Positions 36,081 to 46,865 of a stretch of DNA of 64,000 nucleotides are shown piece by piece. The DNA is from Brachynemurus nebulosus (Eukaryota > Arthropoda > Insecta > Neuroptera > Myrmeleontidae). Position 1 is the stretch's first letter; every line of letters begins with the position of its first letter. A program made the translations under genes and the position numbers. Where the stretch lies: NCBI GenBank assembly GCA_035578155.1, contig JAPWDM010000024.1, positions 5,130,461 through 5,194,460 on the forward strand, in the 5' to 3' direction. The notes under the pieces were generated by a model, which saw only the letters and a list, made by a program, of their open reading frames with translations, did no database searches and had not been told where the DNA came from.

Positions 36081-36494
36081 CTGGACATTAAGCACTCGCA
36101 AAAAGAGAAAGAATGTAAATAATGTACTTACATGCACAATATTACACCTTTCATCGCCAGTGATATGTTGTTGCTGGATTGTGTGTTGATCCAATTGACC
36201 GTTGTCGAATAGTTGTGAAACCACTGGTCCAAGTAAGCCGCCTGAATTGAACTCGTTACTGGTAAACCGCCAATAATTTGTTCACAATTTCACAAAGTTT
36301 TTATGAAACGACCGGTTGATTTTTTAATGTCTATGTAGGTTCTTTATTTTGTTAAAGGATTAAAATCCACGCACTGTTGAGATGTGTATCACTCTTCTTG
36401 AGAAACCGTCAGGACCGAATTGTTGTCTTGATAACCCGTCAAAATACAATTCGCGATAGCACAATTTTCTTCAACAATGCTAACAAAATCCGTA
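36081..36494 (-). other. Probable leader region downstream of an LTR
   Basis: On the minus strand this follows the primer-binding site. It has no long frame. A possible splice donor context (CATGTAAGTA) occurs near 36,130. It could be the untranslated leader of the errantivirus-like element, but continuity with the pol remnant is broken. Confidence 0.35.
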
Positions 36495-36900
36495 CGACTG
36501 CGCCAAATATGTTTTTGATTCAAAAACTGTAATTAAAAAAATAAAACTTTATTTTAATGATTTCCTTTACAAATATCGTTATTACAAAATACAAACGAAT
36601 TCTAAACGAAAAGTCTTGAACAAACGAATAAGTCGATCGTATCCTACACTTTTGACACGGCAGTGTACTACAACATTAAGTACAGTACCGCGTCAAAACT
36701 GTGGGCACCCCCCTCGGTCAGGGTGTCACCATACTTTTGACGACGTAGTGTGTACTAGAGCCCATTATAAAAAATGTGTGATCTCGTTTGTGCGGACCAG
36801 TGTTTTCACTCTAGACTAATATACGTACATACGTATCACACACGACACACATTACACGATAGCTACCTCACAAAGTACCACCCGGCAGGTACACGGGGTA
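36495..36900 (-). mobile_element. LTR remnant with tRNA-Ser-type primer-binding site
   Basis: The minus strand reads TGGCGCAGTCG at 36,505-36,495, the primer-binding sequence used by the 17.6/297/ZAM branch of insect gypsy elements. Just upstream of it, toward higher coordinates, are an AATAAA signal (about 36,545) and about 350 bp that would be the LTR. A matching second LTR was not found near 26-27 kb. Orientation agrees with the errantivirus-like pol on the left. Confidence 0.5.
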
Positions 36901-37202
36901 TGTATTAGAGATGTCGATTTTAAATCGATTAATCGAAGCTTAAAAAATCTTTTTTTTTTCGATTTTTTTCATTTGAATCGATTCATGAATCGATTATTAA
37001 AAGTAAGAGATTGACAACCGATTTTTTTGAAAAATAATTTCATTTTTATTTTAATTCTACAAAGAAACATGTATTAAAAGGAAACACCAAAAATATTATT
37101 GTTAGTTGTTACTTTTTACCCGTTGTGATAACAATGGGTAAAACTCCCCATGTGGCTATACTCGTATGTATAACTATATACGCATTATCTTTCCTAATTA
37201 AG
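36901..37202. other. Gene-free interval with 'aaatcgatt' motifs
   Basis: The stretch 36,905-37,030 is dense in 'cgatt/aatcg' motifs, similar in style to the ends of the hAT MITE at 29,270-30,074. No termini could be fixed. Confidence 0.3.
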
Positions 37203-37492
37203 ACGGTTCTACACGATGCTACGAACACCTTCCAACATTGGACTTCGATGGTTCATCGCATCGTGTGGCCGTTGTTCGAACCTACGAGTGTCCAATGTCG
37301 AGTATCAAACATTCGCATTTGGCCATGTCCCGCTCGATGTCGGTATTCTTGCACCGAGTCAAAGGGATGCTTCGAACGTTTGAAGGTCAATGTTGGTTGC
37401 GTTGGTTGGTTCGACTCAGCAGCTGCACGACTCGTTCATGTGAAAAGAGACAACATTAGTGTATAACATTAGAGATAACATCAGACAGATAA
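37203..37492. mobile_element. Harbinger-like MITE, truncated by a Dong insertion
   Basis: It starts GGTTCTACACGATGCTACGAAC and follows the MITE at 16,198-16,725 through 'catcagacagataac'. It then stops exactly where Dong copy 1 begins (about 37,492). The rest of the MITE is not found after the retrotransposon. Confidence 0.7.
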
Positions 37493-39620
37493 CGTGCCTG
37501 AACACTGTGTATAAAGCGTTCACTTCCATTCTATATGAACGCATCTTGAAGGCGATTGAACCAGTGTGGAGTTCGATCTATGAACAACGAGGTTCAAAAA
37601 GAGGAATGTCGGGTTGCAAAGACAACTTGCTGGTCGACAGATGTATCTGTCAGGACGCTAGACAGCACAAACGCAACCTGAGCATGGCCTGGGTGGACTA
37701 TCGGAAAGCATTTGACACAACGTCGCTTGAGCTCATTATCTATTTGCTCCATTGTCTGCGAGTCCACCCCGACATTATTAAATGTATTGAACACCTGTTT
37801 CCGCTCTGGAAAACAAGGTTCACAATAACATCCGGTGAACACGTTGTGTCAACGGAGTTGGTGACATACAAACGAGGCGTATACCAAGGAGACAGCCTCA
37901 GCCCACTTTTGTTTTGCATCTCGTTGTTGCCCCTGTCAATCAGCCTGAGAAAGGAACCCGGGTACTTGTGTGGCCCGGCAGGAAATCGCGAGCATAAAGT
38001 CACACATTTATTTTATATGGATGACTTAAAACTGTATGCCTCGTCGGAGAGTGATCTCAACTGCGCTCTAAAATTAACACACAAATACACGCACGCGATC
38101 GGCATGGAGTTCGGACTGGACAAATGCGCGGTGGTGCACTGTAAGCATGGTGTAGTTCCAAATTTTGATTCACACGCCCAATTAGTGGATGGAAGCATCA
38201 TAGAACATCTTGATGAAGGAGCGACCTATAAGTACCTTGGTGTTGGCGAAAGTCACATCCAGGACGTGAAGAACATGAAGGCCGCCTTAAGTAGTAGATA
38301 TAAGCGCCTTCTCCGACAGATTTGGAGTTCCGAATTGTCGGCGAAGAACAAGACCAGCGCTACAAATATGTTAGCCATACCCATCCTTTTATATACTTTT
38401 GGCTCAATTAAGTGGAATGTGAATGAATTGGAGGAACTAGACCGAGATACGCGGAAAATAATGAACATCAATCGTAGTTTGCACCCACGCGCATCGACAC
38501 AACGACTTTACCTCCCACGAGACCAGGGGGGAGGGGGCTCCTGTCAGTCGAACGTTTACATGATCGTATAGTCTTGGGTACAGCTTGTCGTGTACTTAAC
38601 AGTTCAGACCCGCTATTGCAACTCGTCAGGGATCACGAGCTTGCTGGCGTAGGCGCATTTTTATTCACAGCAGCGCAACGTGCCGCCGATATCTTGGGCT
38701 TAGCCTTCGATCCGCGTAATCGCGACGGTGATGATAACATTCTTTCACTATCACAGTCGCGCCAAAAGTCGGCAATCAAGAGAGCCGAGCAACAACATCT
38801 GCTCAATAAACATCGCGACAAAGTTCACCAGGGTATGTTCTACCGTCATCTTGACAACCTTGGCCTTTCGAGCGAACTCACTTGGGCTTTCTTGAGAGCT
38901 AATGGACTTAAATCGGAAACGGAGGGCTTTATCATGGCAGCTCAAAATGGAGTGTGGAACACTTTAACACACCAAAAATATGTGATGGGTAATAAAGGGG
39001 TTTCGAGTACCTCGTGTCGGGCATGCAAAGCATACCCGGAAACCTTAATGCACCTGACTTCAGGTTGTTCTTATTATGCTAAATCCACCTATATCCATCG
39101 CCATAATGCAGCGTTGCGTGTGCTCTACTTTTATCTTCGTCATCATTACGAAGTTGACAAAACACCAGTCTTGCCCTACGATCCTGCGGAAGTAGAATCC
39201 TTTGTTGGCAACCAAAAGTGCAAGATCTTTTGGAATATGCCGGTTGCAACTACCAGGCAATTGAACGCCAATAAGCCTGATGTTGTGCTCCAAGATTTAA
39301 CATCTCAGACTATGTATGTTATCGAGTTCTCTGCTCCGGCGGAAACTAACATAGTCGAAAAGGAGGAGCAAAAAAGGATTAAATATCAAGATCTAATACA
39401 TGAACTGCGACAACTGTACCCGGGCTATACTATCCGCTTGGTCGTACTTATAATCGGATGTCTGGGGGGTATGCATAACTCCTTTGTGCGCAATCTTAAC
39501 ATCATTCCGGCTTGTAGGTCTCACGCCAACATGTTAGCGGCGTCAATGCAAAAAGCAGTTATTATCGGGACGCTCCGCACGCTCCGGTCGCACGAGACGA
39601 CTTTCTCCGGGAGTTCATGA
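37493..39620 (+). pseudogene. Dong copy 1 RT-endonuclease frame, split by one frameshift
   Basis: The first frame to 38,571 carries RT blocks: ITCLNTVYK, WVDYRKAFDT, RGVYQGDSLSPLLF and the catalytic FYMDD, with Tyr at 38,014. A run of G residues at about 38,526-38,540 shifts the frame. From 38,574 to 39,620 the second frame gives the C-terminal restriction-like endonuclease domain, with a zinc region (CRACKAYPETLMHLTSGC), then KPDVVLQDL and YVIEFSAP. That domain order is diagnostic of the R2/R4/NeSL lineage, and the zinc and PD-D blocks match copy 2. The single G-run shift could be a sequencing error, but the N-terminus is missing anyway. Confidence 0.88.
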
Positions 39621-39875
39621 ACACCTTTGAACGCCCATGCCCCATTTAGAGCGGGTCCTCGAACATCCATTGGACCTGCCCTCGAATCTCCCACTGCCAT
39701 GGTTTTGCAGCGAGGTTCGGGGATTTATTAGGTAGGGAAGACCAGGAAGGGGATGCTGTATGACGGACATTACGTACCTGACCTAGAAGTACCTGACCTG
39801 GTACGCTGCACGGACACTTTTCCCTCCGCCTGGGGGTTTTTGAAGTGCAGTCGCGTTTTTCGTTAATCTTTCACG
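37493..39875 (+). mobile_element. R4/Dong-clade non-LTR retrotransposon, copy 1 (5' truncated)
   Basis: The element starts inside the reverse transcriptase and keeps a full 3' end, followed at once by the (AAT)n tract at 39,876. Its coding region is described separately. The 3' untranslated region (39,621-39,875) is GC-richer than the surroundings. The left junction with the MITE shows no duplication, as expected for 5' truncation during reverse transcription. Confidence 0.85.

Positions 39876-39936
<61 letters not shown>
39876..39936. repeat. (AAT)n microsatellite between Dong copies 1 and 2
   Basis: About 20 AAT units. Dong elements are known to insert at TAA repeats, and this tract is both the tail junction of copy 1 and the left junction of copy 2. 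Confidence 0.95.
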
Positions 39937-39939
<3 letters not shown>

Positions 39940-42583
39940 CCTGACACCGAAGTTCCTAACGCAGGGTATCACATACATGAAATCTAAAAACAGTGATACA
40001 AAAAATCCTGCGAATTATAGGCCTATCACCTGCTTGCCTACAGTATATAAGATTTTGACGTCCTGTCTGGCAGAAATGATCAATGAGCATTGTCAGATTA
40101 ACACCATACTGACAGAAGAACAAAAGGGATGTCGAAAGAGGTCACAAGGCTGCAAAGAGCAGCTTCTGATTGACTCCGTAGTACTGGAACAATCGAAAGG
40201 GAGAAAACGTAACCTGTACACAGCGTTTATTGATTATAAAAAGGCATTTGATTCGGTCCCGCACTCCTGGTTGCGGAGAGTATTGGAGCTGTACAAAATA
40301 CACCCAAGTATCGTGAACTTCCTTGGAACGATCATGTCCGACTGGCGAACGACCTTACATTTGAGTATTGGTAATGAAAAAACAACAAGCGACCTTATTC
40401 AAGTAAGACGCGGCATATTCCAAGGCGACTCATTGAGTCCATTATGGTTTTGTCTCGCAATGAATCCACTTTCTCGCCTGTTAAATAAAACCAAATACGG
40501 TTACAATGTAGGTACGCAAACGAATTCGCGCCATACCATTTCACATCTAATGTACATGGATGATATTAAGATCTATGCAGCTACTAAACATCAATTACAG
40601 CAGCTGCTGGGACTTTCCAACGAGGTTTCGCGAGACCTCTGTATGGAGTTCGGAATCGATAAATGTCGAACACAATGTCGTTCTGGAGGAAAACGAGATG
40701 CGGTCGCATTCGAACTCGAACCAGGGTCTGTTATGCAGCCCATGGACGAGGGAGAGTCGTACCGGTATCTCGGATTCAATCAGGACGAACGTATAGATCA
40801 CAGCGCTGTAAAACAACACCTGATGCAGCAATACCTAACGCGTGTACGGAGATTACTGAGCACCCACCTTGATGGAAAAAAAACCATCAAAGCAATTAAC
40901 ACCTACGCAATTCCGGTGCTAACATACTCATTTGGGGTAATCAAATGGACGCCTACGGACTTGACAAACATCGAGATCAAGACCCGCGTCCTTATGACCA
41001 AATACAGAATTCATCATCCCAAAGCAGCGATAGAACGATTGACGCTGCCAAGAGCCGAAGGGGGTCGAGGTCTTATAGACATAAGGAACACGCATAATAA
41101 ACAGGTTCATAACTTGCGAGAATACTTTTACACCAAAACACACACATCACACTTACACAATGTAATAATCCAAGCCGACAAGGCATACACACCATTAAAC
41201 CTCTCACACACAGAAATGCCAGATAGTTTTTGCCGTTTGGTCACGAAGGAGGACAAAATTCAGCAATGGATTCGGAAGCCTTTACATGGGAGACATCCAC
41301 ATGATCTTAATCAGAGTAACGTCGACAAAGCAGCGTCGCACGCCGGGTTGAGTCAAGGAAGTCTTTTCCCGGAGACTGAAGGATTCATGCTAGCTATACA
41401 AGATCAAGTAATTCATACAAAGAATTACTCAAAATACATACTTCGTGACTCGTCAATAACATCTGACTCATGCCGGAGATGCCATTCCAAACCTGAAACG
41501 ATCCAACACATCACAGCTGCCTGTACTCAGCTCGCTCAGTCCGAATACAAACACCGTCACGACCAGGTTGGCAAAATCATATACCAGAAACTAGCGGTTA
41601 AGCACCACCTTATAACCGATAAAACACCTTACTACAAGCTCACACCAAAAGTAGTAGCGGAGAATGACTCCTGTAGACTTTACTGGGATCGGTCGATTAT
41701 TACAGATAAGACCATAAATCATAATCGACCAGATATCACCTTCGTAATGAAAAACACTAAGACAACCTATCTGATCGATATTGCGGTTCCAAATACACAC
41801 AACTTACAAAAAACACACGCAGTTAAATTGGATAAATACACTGACCTCGCAGCCGAAATAAAACAACAATGGCGAATGGAACATGTCCACATCGTTCCAA
41901 TAGTGCTCAGTGCCACCGGGGTCATTCCACACACACTACATAATAGTTTGAGCCTCTTGGGTCTCCCAAAATACACATATGTCACTATGCAAAAGGCAGT
42001 GATCATAAACACGTGTCGTATAGTACGGAAGTTCCTCAGTAATACGAATCCGACTGCGATATGTGAAAGCACAAGACCTGCTTCTACTCCATCTGAGCCA
42101 TCTACAGTGAGCGAACAATACACTGACACTCATCCTACTGACACACAACACACTAACACTGAAAGACAAACACTTAACACACATACAGATCCAGATTCGT
42201 CTGATGGAGAGGGGGGATCGAACAACTGCCGCACTGTCACTGTTACCGCTCTGGTGCACAATCCTCCTCAATTCAATAACACACAAGGTCCGTCAACCTC
42301 TGTACCATCAAAACGCGCAGTTCCAGGAACACCCGATCTTAATGAGCAATTTGATGAACCAGAAAACATCTACACCAAGAAACGTAAAATAGAAAGACAC
42401 ATCCACACACATACACAAACACACACACAAACACAAACAGTCCTTTCCCTTCCCTCTGTCCCTACTCCTACCTACCATTTGAGGACACGAAAACGAACTA
42501 GGCTTTCACAGCCCTCTGTCATTGAGCCAACATCTACGCTCCCACAAAAGTCTCGCCGTACGACCCAGTGTACACCAAAATAG
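39937..42583 (+). CDS. Dong copy 2 reverse transcriptase and restriction-like endonuclease
   Basis: An open frame of about 880 codons after the AAT tract. Upstream in-frame translation gives poly-Asn from the repeat and a Met in the previous element's 3' region (39,845), which I do not take as a true start. Counting from that Met, RT blocks include NPANYRPITCLPTVYKIL, FIDYKKAFDSV, RRGIFQGDSLSPL and YMDD at residues 237-240. The endonuclease region has CRRC...H...C from residue 543, then RPD (Asp 630) and LIDIAVP (Asp 645). The family nicks the target and primes reverse transcription from the cut. The tail is rich in T, S and H with a basic C-terminus. It is catalytically plausible, but the N-terminal DNA-binding part is absent. 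Confidence 0.88.
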
Positions 42584-42790
42584 ACGAATAACACCTCGTT
42601 TCAAGTAGCAATAACAACAATATAGGGAGTGATGTGACAAACCCGTCCGTGAATGTACTACGGTACTTTTACGGATTGGTTTGGCACATTACCCTTCCAC
42701 AGAGCCTAATACCTTGCATAATGCCGGTATAGGTGAATGTTACCCAGTACTGTCCTACTGAGTAGTGAGCGCCAGGTTGGCGTAAAAGTC
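39937..42790 (+). mobile_element. R4/Dong-clade retrotransposon, copy 2 (5' truncated, frame open)
   Basis: It lies between two (AAT)n tracts (39,876-39,936 and 42,791-42,811). The 5' end is truncated just before the RT domain. The 3' untranslated region runs from 42,584 to 42,790. Only the N-terminal half, of the type seen in copy 4, is missing. Confidence 0.88.
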
Positions 42791-42811
42791 TATAATAATA
42801 ATAATAATAAT
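42791..42811. repeat. (AAT)n between Dong copy 2 and the next element
   Basis: Seven AAT-type units at the 3' end of copy 2, followed at once by 5' untranslated-type sequence shared with 45,449 onward. Confidence 0.9.
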
Positions 42812-43057
42812 GGTGGTGAGGACACCTATAGCAGCTGCCCTTAGCACCCGTGAGGGATATTTATCCCCCATTGGTGTCAAGGTGGCTAAGGGTGCCAGGG
42901 GTAGTTTATGCGCAATATAGAAATCTTCGGATTCCATTAGCCTCTGACTACCCAAGTTCGGCAGCTTTCCTTCTCGAGGTACCACTGTTTTCACAAAAGA
43001 TGCCGGATCAAAATTTTCAACGATGACGAACGTCGTATGACCGACAGAGATATCCAC
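42812..43057 (+). mobile_element. 5' end of a Dong-related element (copy 3), split by a Transib-like element
   Basis: About 200 bp match the 5' part of copy 4: 'cacccgtg(a/g)ggga', 'attggtgtc(a/g)agg', 'tatgcgcaatata(g)', 'agcctctgactacccaag'. After 'acaaaagatg' the two diverge. It is interrupted at CGTAT (43,058) and resumes at 44,170. Confidence 0.65.
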
Positions 43058-44169
43058 CGTATCACAGTGGGGCCAAAGTAGGTAAAAAATGGCAAAAATT
43101 ATTTAGTCCTTTTATTGACAACAGAATAGTTATATATGGTCTATTTCAGTTAAATTTAACCATGCTCCCTAACTTTGAATTTAAATAATTTCCGTTTTCT
43201 TGGCTTTATTTCTTTTATTATTGCATTTATATAAATTTTAAATTTGCAGTTTATTTTTAGAAAAGAATAGAAGATCGATTTGTTTCGAATATAAGAATTA
43301 TTTAATTTTTTAACGAAAACTCATGATTAATTTTATCTGAAAAGAGATATAACAATATATTTACTTTTACTTGATATTTATTAATAAAATACTGGGTGTC
43401 CCACTAACTTATAAATTTTAAATGGAATATGGAATTTTTGACAACGATTTTCGATGATACTATTAATTTTAGCTTTAACTTAACTGGAATATTTGGTACC
43501 TATATAAATCTAATAAATTCGAGTGTTTTATTTAATTATTTGATATTTTAATGCACCACTGAGAGCTTATATGAACTTTCTAAGCTTCTTATTGATGATT
43601 TTTGCTCTTACAAAATGAAAATAAAATCAGCAAATTTTGAAAAAAGGTGCAATTTAGTGCAAACTCAGCAATCATAATATCAAAATATACTAATTGCTTT
43701 ATCAAATGCCACAAATATATTCGTTGGATTCGATTGGATACGTAACTAAAATTCTTTGCGAAATTAATTTTTACAGAATTTTTCTAGATAATTCAACCAT
43801 GTTTCATTAAAGCTTGATAGTATTAATACCAGTACTGATTTTAACAAATAAGATACATAAAAAAAATAACATACCATGGGGAACATCGCCCATTATAACT
43901 GATTTTAATTTTTTTTTATAACTTAAATAACGGTCCCGCAAATCACTACTTTGCATACAATGATATCGTTTAAATAGCAATCAATTTATAGATATAACAA
44001 ATAATAGTCGATATATTTGCACCCCCGCGCTATTTTACGTAAGTTAATTAGAGAGGTCGTTGCTAGAATATTTTAGCTATTGATTTAAGGGGTCATATAA
44101 ATTGTAGCTTATCATTTAATTTTTTGTATTTTTGCCGCCTTTAATGATATTTGGCCCCACTGTGCGTAT
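43058..44169. mobile_element. Transib-like non-autonomous element, 1.1 kb
   Basis: The element at 43,063-44,164 has a perfect 15-bp inverted repeat CACAGTGGGGCCAAA. It is flanked by a perfect 5-bp duplication CGTAT (43,058-43,062 and 44,165-44,169). Transib transposons have CACWRTG termini and 5-bp duplications, and CACAGTG equals the heptamer of V(D)J recombination signals. The interior is AT-rich with no long frame. Confidence 0.8.
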
Positions 44170-45417
44170 GAGAGAAACACCACCGTCTGATTGTGCAATA
44201 GCTTCTCGCCCGGATGTCTGGCAACAGTTCGTGTGCATTTAGTATCCGTATGTGTGTGATTTTCAAAGTCGTGAGTCGTGTTCCGCCCAGTCGATTGGTG
44301 ATATTTTTATGCTGTGATTTGTGGTAGTCTGATCTGTGATAGATTTCGTCCTGTGATATTATTGTTTTTACTCTTTATAGTGTACACTGGTTTGTGCACA
44401 CTAGTGTTACACATCTGTGGTATATATTTACTGTGATACTTCTCGATCTTTGTCTTTGTTATTTCGACGGGTAGGAATGTGGTACTCGACGCACTCTTTC
44501 GCTGTATGAGTCGACGTCTAACCGAACAGCTTGAGCGAGCTCGCCCAGTAAGTAGACGTCGTCGTCCCTCATATGGATGCGGTTCTGGGCGTCGATGTGG
44601 CCGCTTCCGCCCCGTCGGAATGGGGAAGACAGTCTTGGTCAGATTTTGTCTGTGATACTCTGTGGCATTGTCTTGTTCCCTGTAGCCCCGATTCGGACAA
44701 ACGTCGCTGACTCAAGTACCGGTCTCCCGTGTAAGTTGAACCCCGACGTCTGACTGAAAGGTTGTAAGTTACTCACTTAGTAAGCAGACGTCACTTGTTC
44801 CTTACACGGATGAGTTCCTATGAGTTGACGAAGCCGTTTCGGAATTGTCGGAGTTATGGGGACCAGGATCGTGTCACAGAGAAATTAATTCGACTGGAAC
44901 TTATGTGATATTGTTGTTTTATTTTTTAATCAAAGTTTGCGTCGTTTGCTTTTAATCGCCTTGTGCTTGTTTTAACTTTTTTATCTTTTGTTATGCCACC
45001 AGAGAGCTCTTTACACCCCTGGCGGTATTTTTTTAATTCTTCTTGTTTCGTGTCGTCTTTTTTGCATTGATTATTTGTGAAATTGCTCCGCACCACTGAG
45101 TTTTGTGTCTGTACCAGTGGTGTGAAGAACGTAATTTTGCCCATTTGAGGACAGGACACTACATCTTATCGCCTAGTGCGTCATGTCCTGCCTTAACCGA
45201 GCGTTTCACTAGACCCTGGGATGGCAGGGTCTGCCCGTTATTTTGTTTTAATTTATGTGTTTGTCCGTTGTCTATTGCATTTATGTGTCCCTGTCTGTTC
45301 TGTGTATATTTTATTTCCACTGTTTATGGCGACGTATGCCCATAGTAAGCGATGTCGCCGGGTGCTGCTGACCGCGCCATCCACCGGCAGCGGTACCCCA
45401 ATTTTAAAGAAAAAAAA
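44170..45417 (+). mobile_element. Remainder of the split element, ending in A-rich tail and (AAT)n
   Basis: Sequence of distinctly higher GC content resumes after the Transib-like element and ends 'aaagaaaaaaaataaataaataat' before the AAT tract. I found no RT frame. It contains two related stem-loop units (44,505-44,573 and 44,729-44,807). It may be a non-autonomous relative of Dong or a long untranslated region. Confidence 0.5.
44505..44807 (+). other. Two related stem-loops with compensatory changes
   Basis: Unit 1: TATGAG (44,505) pairs with CTCATA (44,568), and GACGTCTA (44,513) with TAGACGTC (44,553). Unit 2: GTGTAAG (44,729) pairs with CTTACAC (44,801), and GACGTCTG (44,745) with CAGACGTC (44,785). 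Both have AGTAAG just before the 3' inner arm and GGATG after the 3' outer arm. Pairing is kept while sequence differs, which suggests a selected RNA fold. Confidence 0.65.
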
Positions 45418-45448
45418 ATAAATAAATAATAATAATAATAATAATAAG
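45418..45448. repeat. (AAT)n at the left edge of Dong copy 4
   Basis: A-rich tail grading into about seven AAT units, placed like the tracts at 39,876 and 42,791. Confidence 0.9.
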
Positions 45449-46865
45449 GTGGTTTGGGGTACTGCGTATTCAAATCACTAAGGTGGTTTGAGGTACTTAT
45501 AACTGCTCCCCTTGGCACCCGTGGGGGAAAGTATCCCTCATTGGTGTCGAGGATGCTAAGAGGGTCCCCAGGGGTAAGTTATGCGCAATATAGGAATGTC
45601 CGGGTTCCCTTAGCCTCTGACTACCCAAGATCGGTATGCGCGGCGAAGAGTCGCATCCGTCTCGAGGTGCCACCGTTGTTAACAAAAGATGTCGCTCTAG
45701 AGGAGTAAACCTCGATAATAAATCCATTTGTGTTCCAGGGGTTTGTTGTAACACCCGGTTGCCTAGGTGGTCGGTTGCTATGACAATACGGGAAGTAGCG
45801 CTCCCGGGCTCCCCGAGCTAAGGCCTGGTGCTGCCTAAGTACCAACCCTTATGCGTGTGAGTCAACCAGCGCTAAATGGTGGTCTCTGTTAACGGGCTAA
45901 CTACCCCTAACAGGTTTTCTACTAGTTCCAGACGGTAAAAGAACTAGGAAGGCTGGTCGTGCTGCGGGTCTCTCGGGTGGGCCCGCTAATAAAGGCGGAA
46001 CCAGTCAAAATTCATCTTCTCGTCTCGTGCGTCTGGAGTGGACGGACAGCTTGAGGAGAGATTTGCTCACGTGCCGCGTACAAAGTGAGCCTAATAAGAG
46101 AGGGTACATGGCAAGGATGCACGCCATATGGTGCCAGATGTATCCCGAACACTCAAACTTAACGCCACAAAATCTGCGTGACCATGTAGCCCGATTTATA
46201 AAATTAAACATACCTACCGGACATGACGATAATCGAGAAGCTCGCGAAGAAGCTTGGGTTGCTGAAACTGCAGTGGTGGAATTTGAACAGGATTCTGCGG
46301 TCAACGGTGAGAGCTCGACCAATAACATCATAGAGCGGGATCAACCGGTAACTTTCGGTGGCAGCGTAGTTACTGAGGCACAGACGGACTTGTTAAATCA
46401 AGCCAACACAGATACTGTGCTAGAGTCGAACACCAGAACAAGTTCAACTCCCACACAGAATGATGTCGATCTAAATAAATCCCTTTCTGTCTCAGACAAT
46501 TTAAGAAAACAATTTCGCGATCTTCTCGATACCGATTTAAACTTTGACAAACGACCACGTCCCAAATACAGACGGACGTATATAAAGGGCGAACAACTGA
46601 CGTATACAAAGGGCGAACAACCTGCTAAATGAAATTTTGGACGATCATCTATCCCCATCCAGTGATCTCACCGACGTCGACAACGCAGTATATGCAGCGA
46701 TACGTGTCCTGACCCCATGTTCTAGGCAGGAAAAGACTGCAAAGGAGAAGGCACGTATTCGTATTAAACAAATTGACACCAAGGTGAGGGCACTACGACA
46801 GCTGGTATCGCGTATCCAATGTGTGATAGAATATATTCAGACCAACAGGCGTTTTACGCGAAAGG
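45449..46865 (+). mobile_element. R4/Dong-clade element, copy 4 (5' part only)
   Basis: It starts after (AAT)n with about 580 bp of untranslated sequence, whose first part is shared with 42,812-43,057. It then encodes the N-terminal domain and stops abruptly at 46,865, where the TAGGGTAGACCGGGG terminus of the pogo-type element starts. The RT and endonuclease are missing. Confidence 0.75.
46027..46865 (+). pseudogene. Dong copy 4 N-terminal ORF region, frameshifted and truncated
   Basis: Frame one (46,027-46,632) includes RLEWTDSLRRDLLTC, RGYMARMHAIWCQMYPEHS and LTPQNLRDHVARFIKLNIP. This resembles the conserved N-terminal segment of R4/Dong proteins. Two near-identical 7-residue repeats (YIKGEQL, YTKGEQP) precede the stop. 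The protein continues in the next frame from about 46,630 with DDHLSPSSDL and an R/K-rich helix until the element is cut. The likely role is nucleic-acid binding. Assignment rests on pattern memory and on the shared 5' region, not on an alignment. Confidence 0.6.

Noticed and set aside
44505..44807. Hammerhead or HDV-type ribozyme
   Set aside because: No CUGAUGA...GAAA hammerhead core and no clear double pseudoknot could be traced, so only a paired stem-loop is claimed.
45103..45845. Several overlapping 60-85-codon frames on both strands
   Set aside because: GC-richer retroelement untranslated region gives chance open frames. None has family features or agrees with the Dong frame that starts at 46,027.
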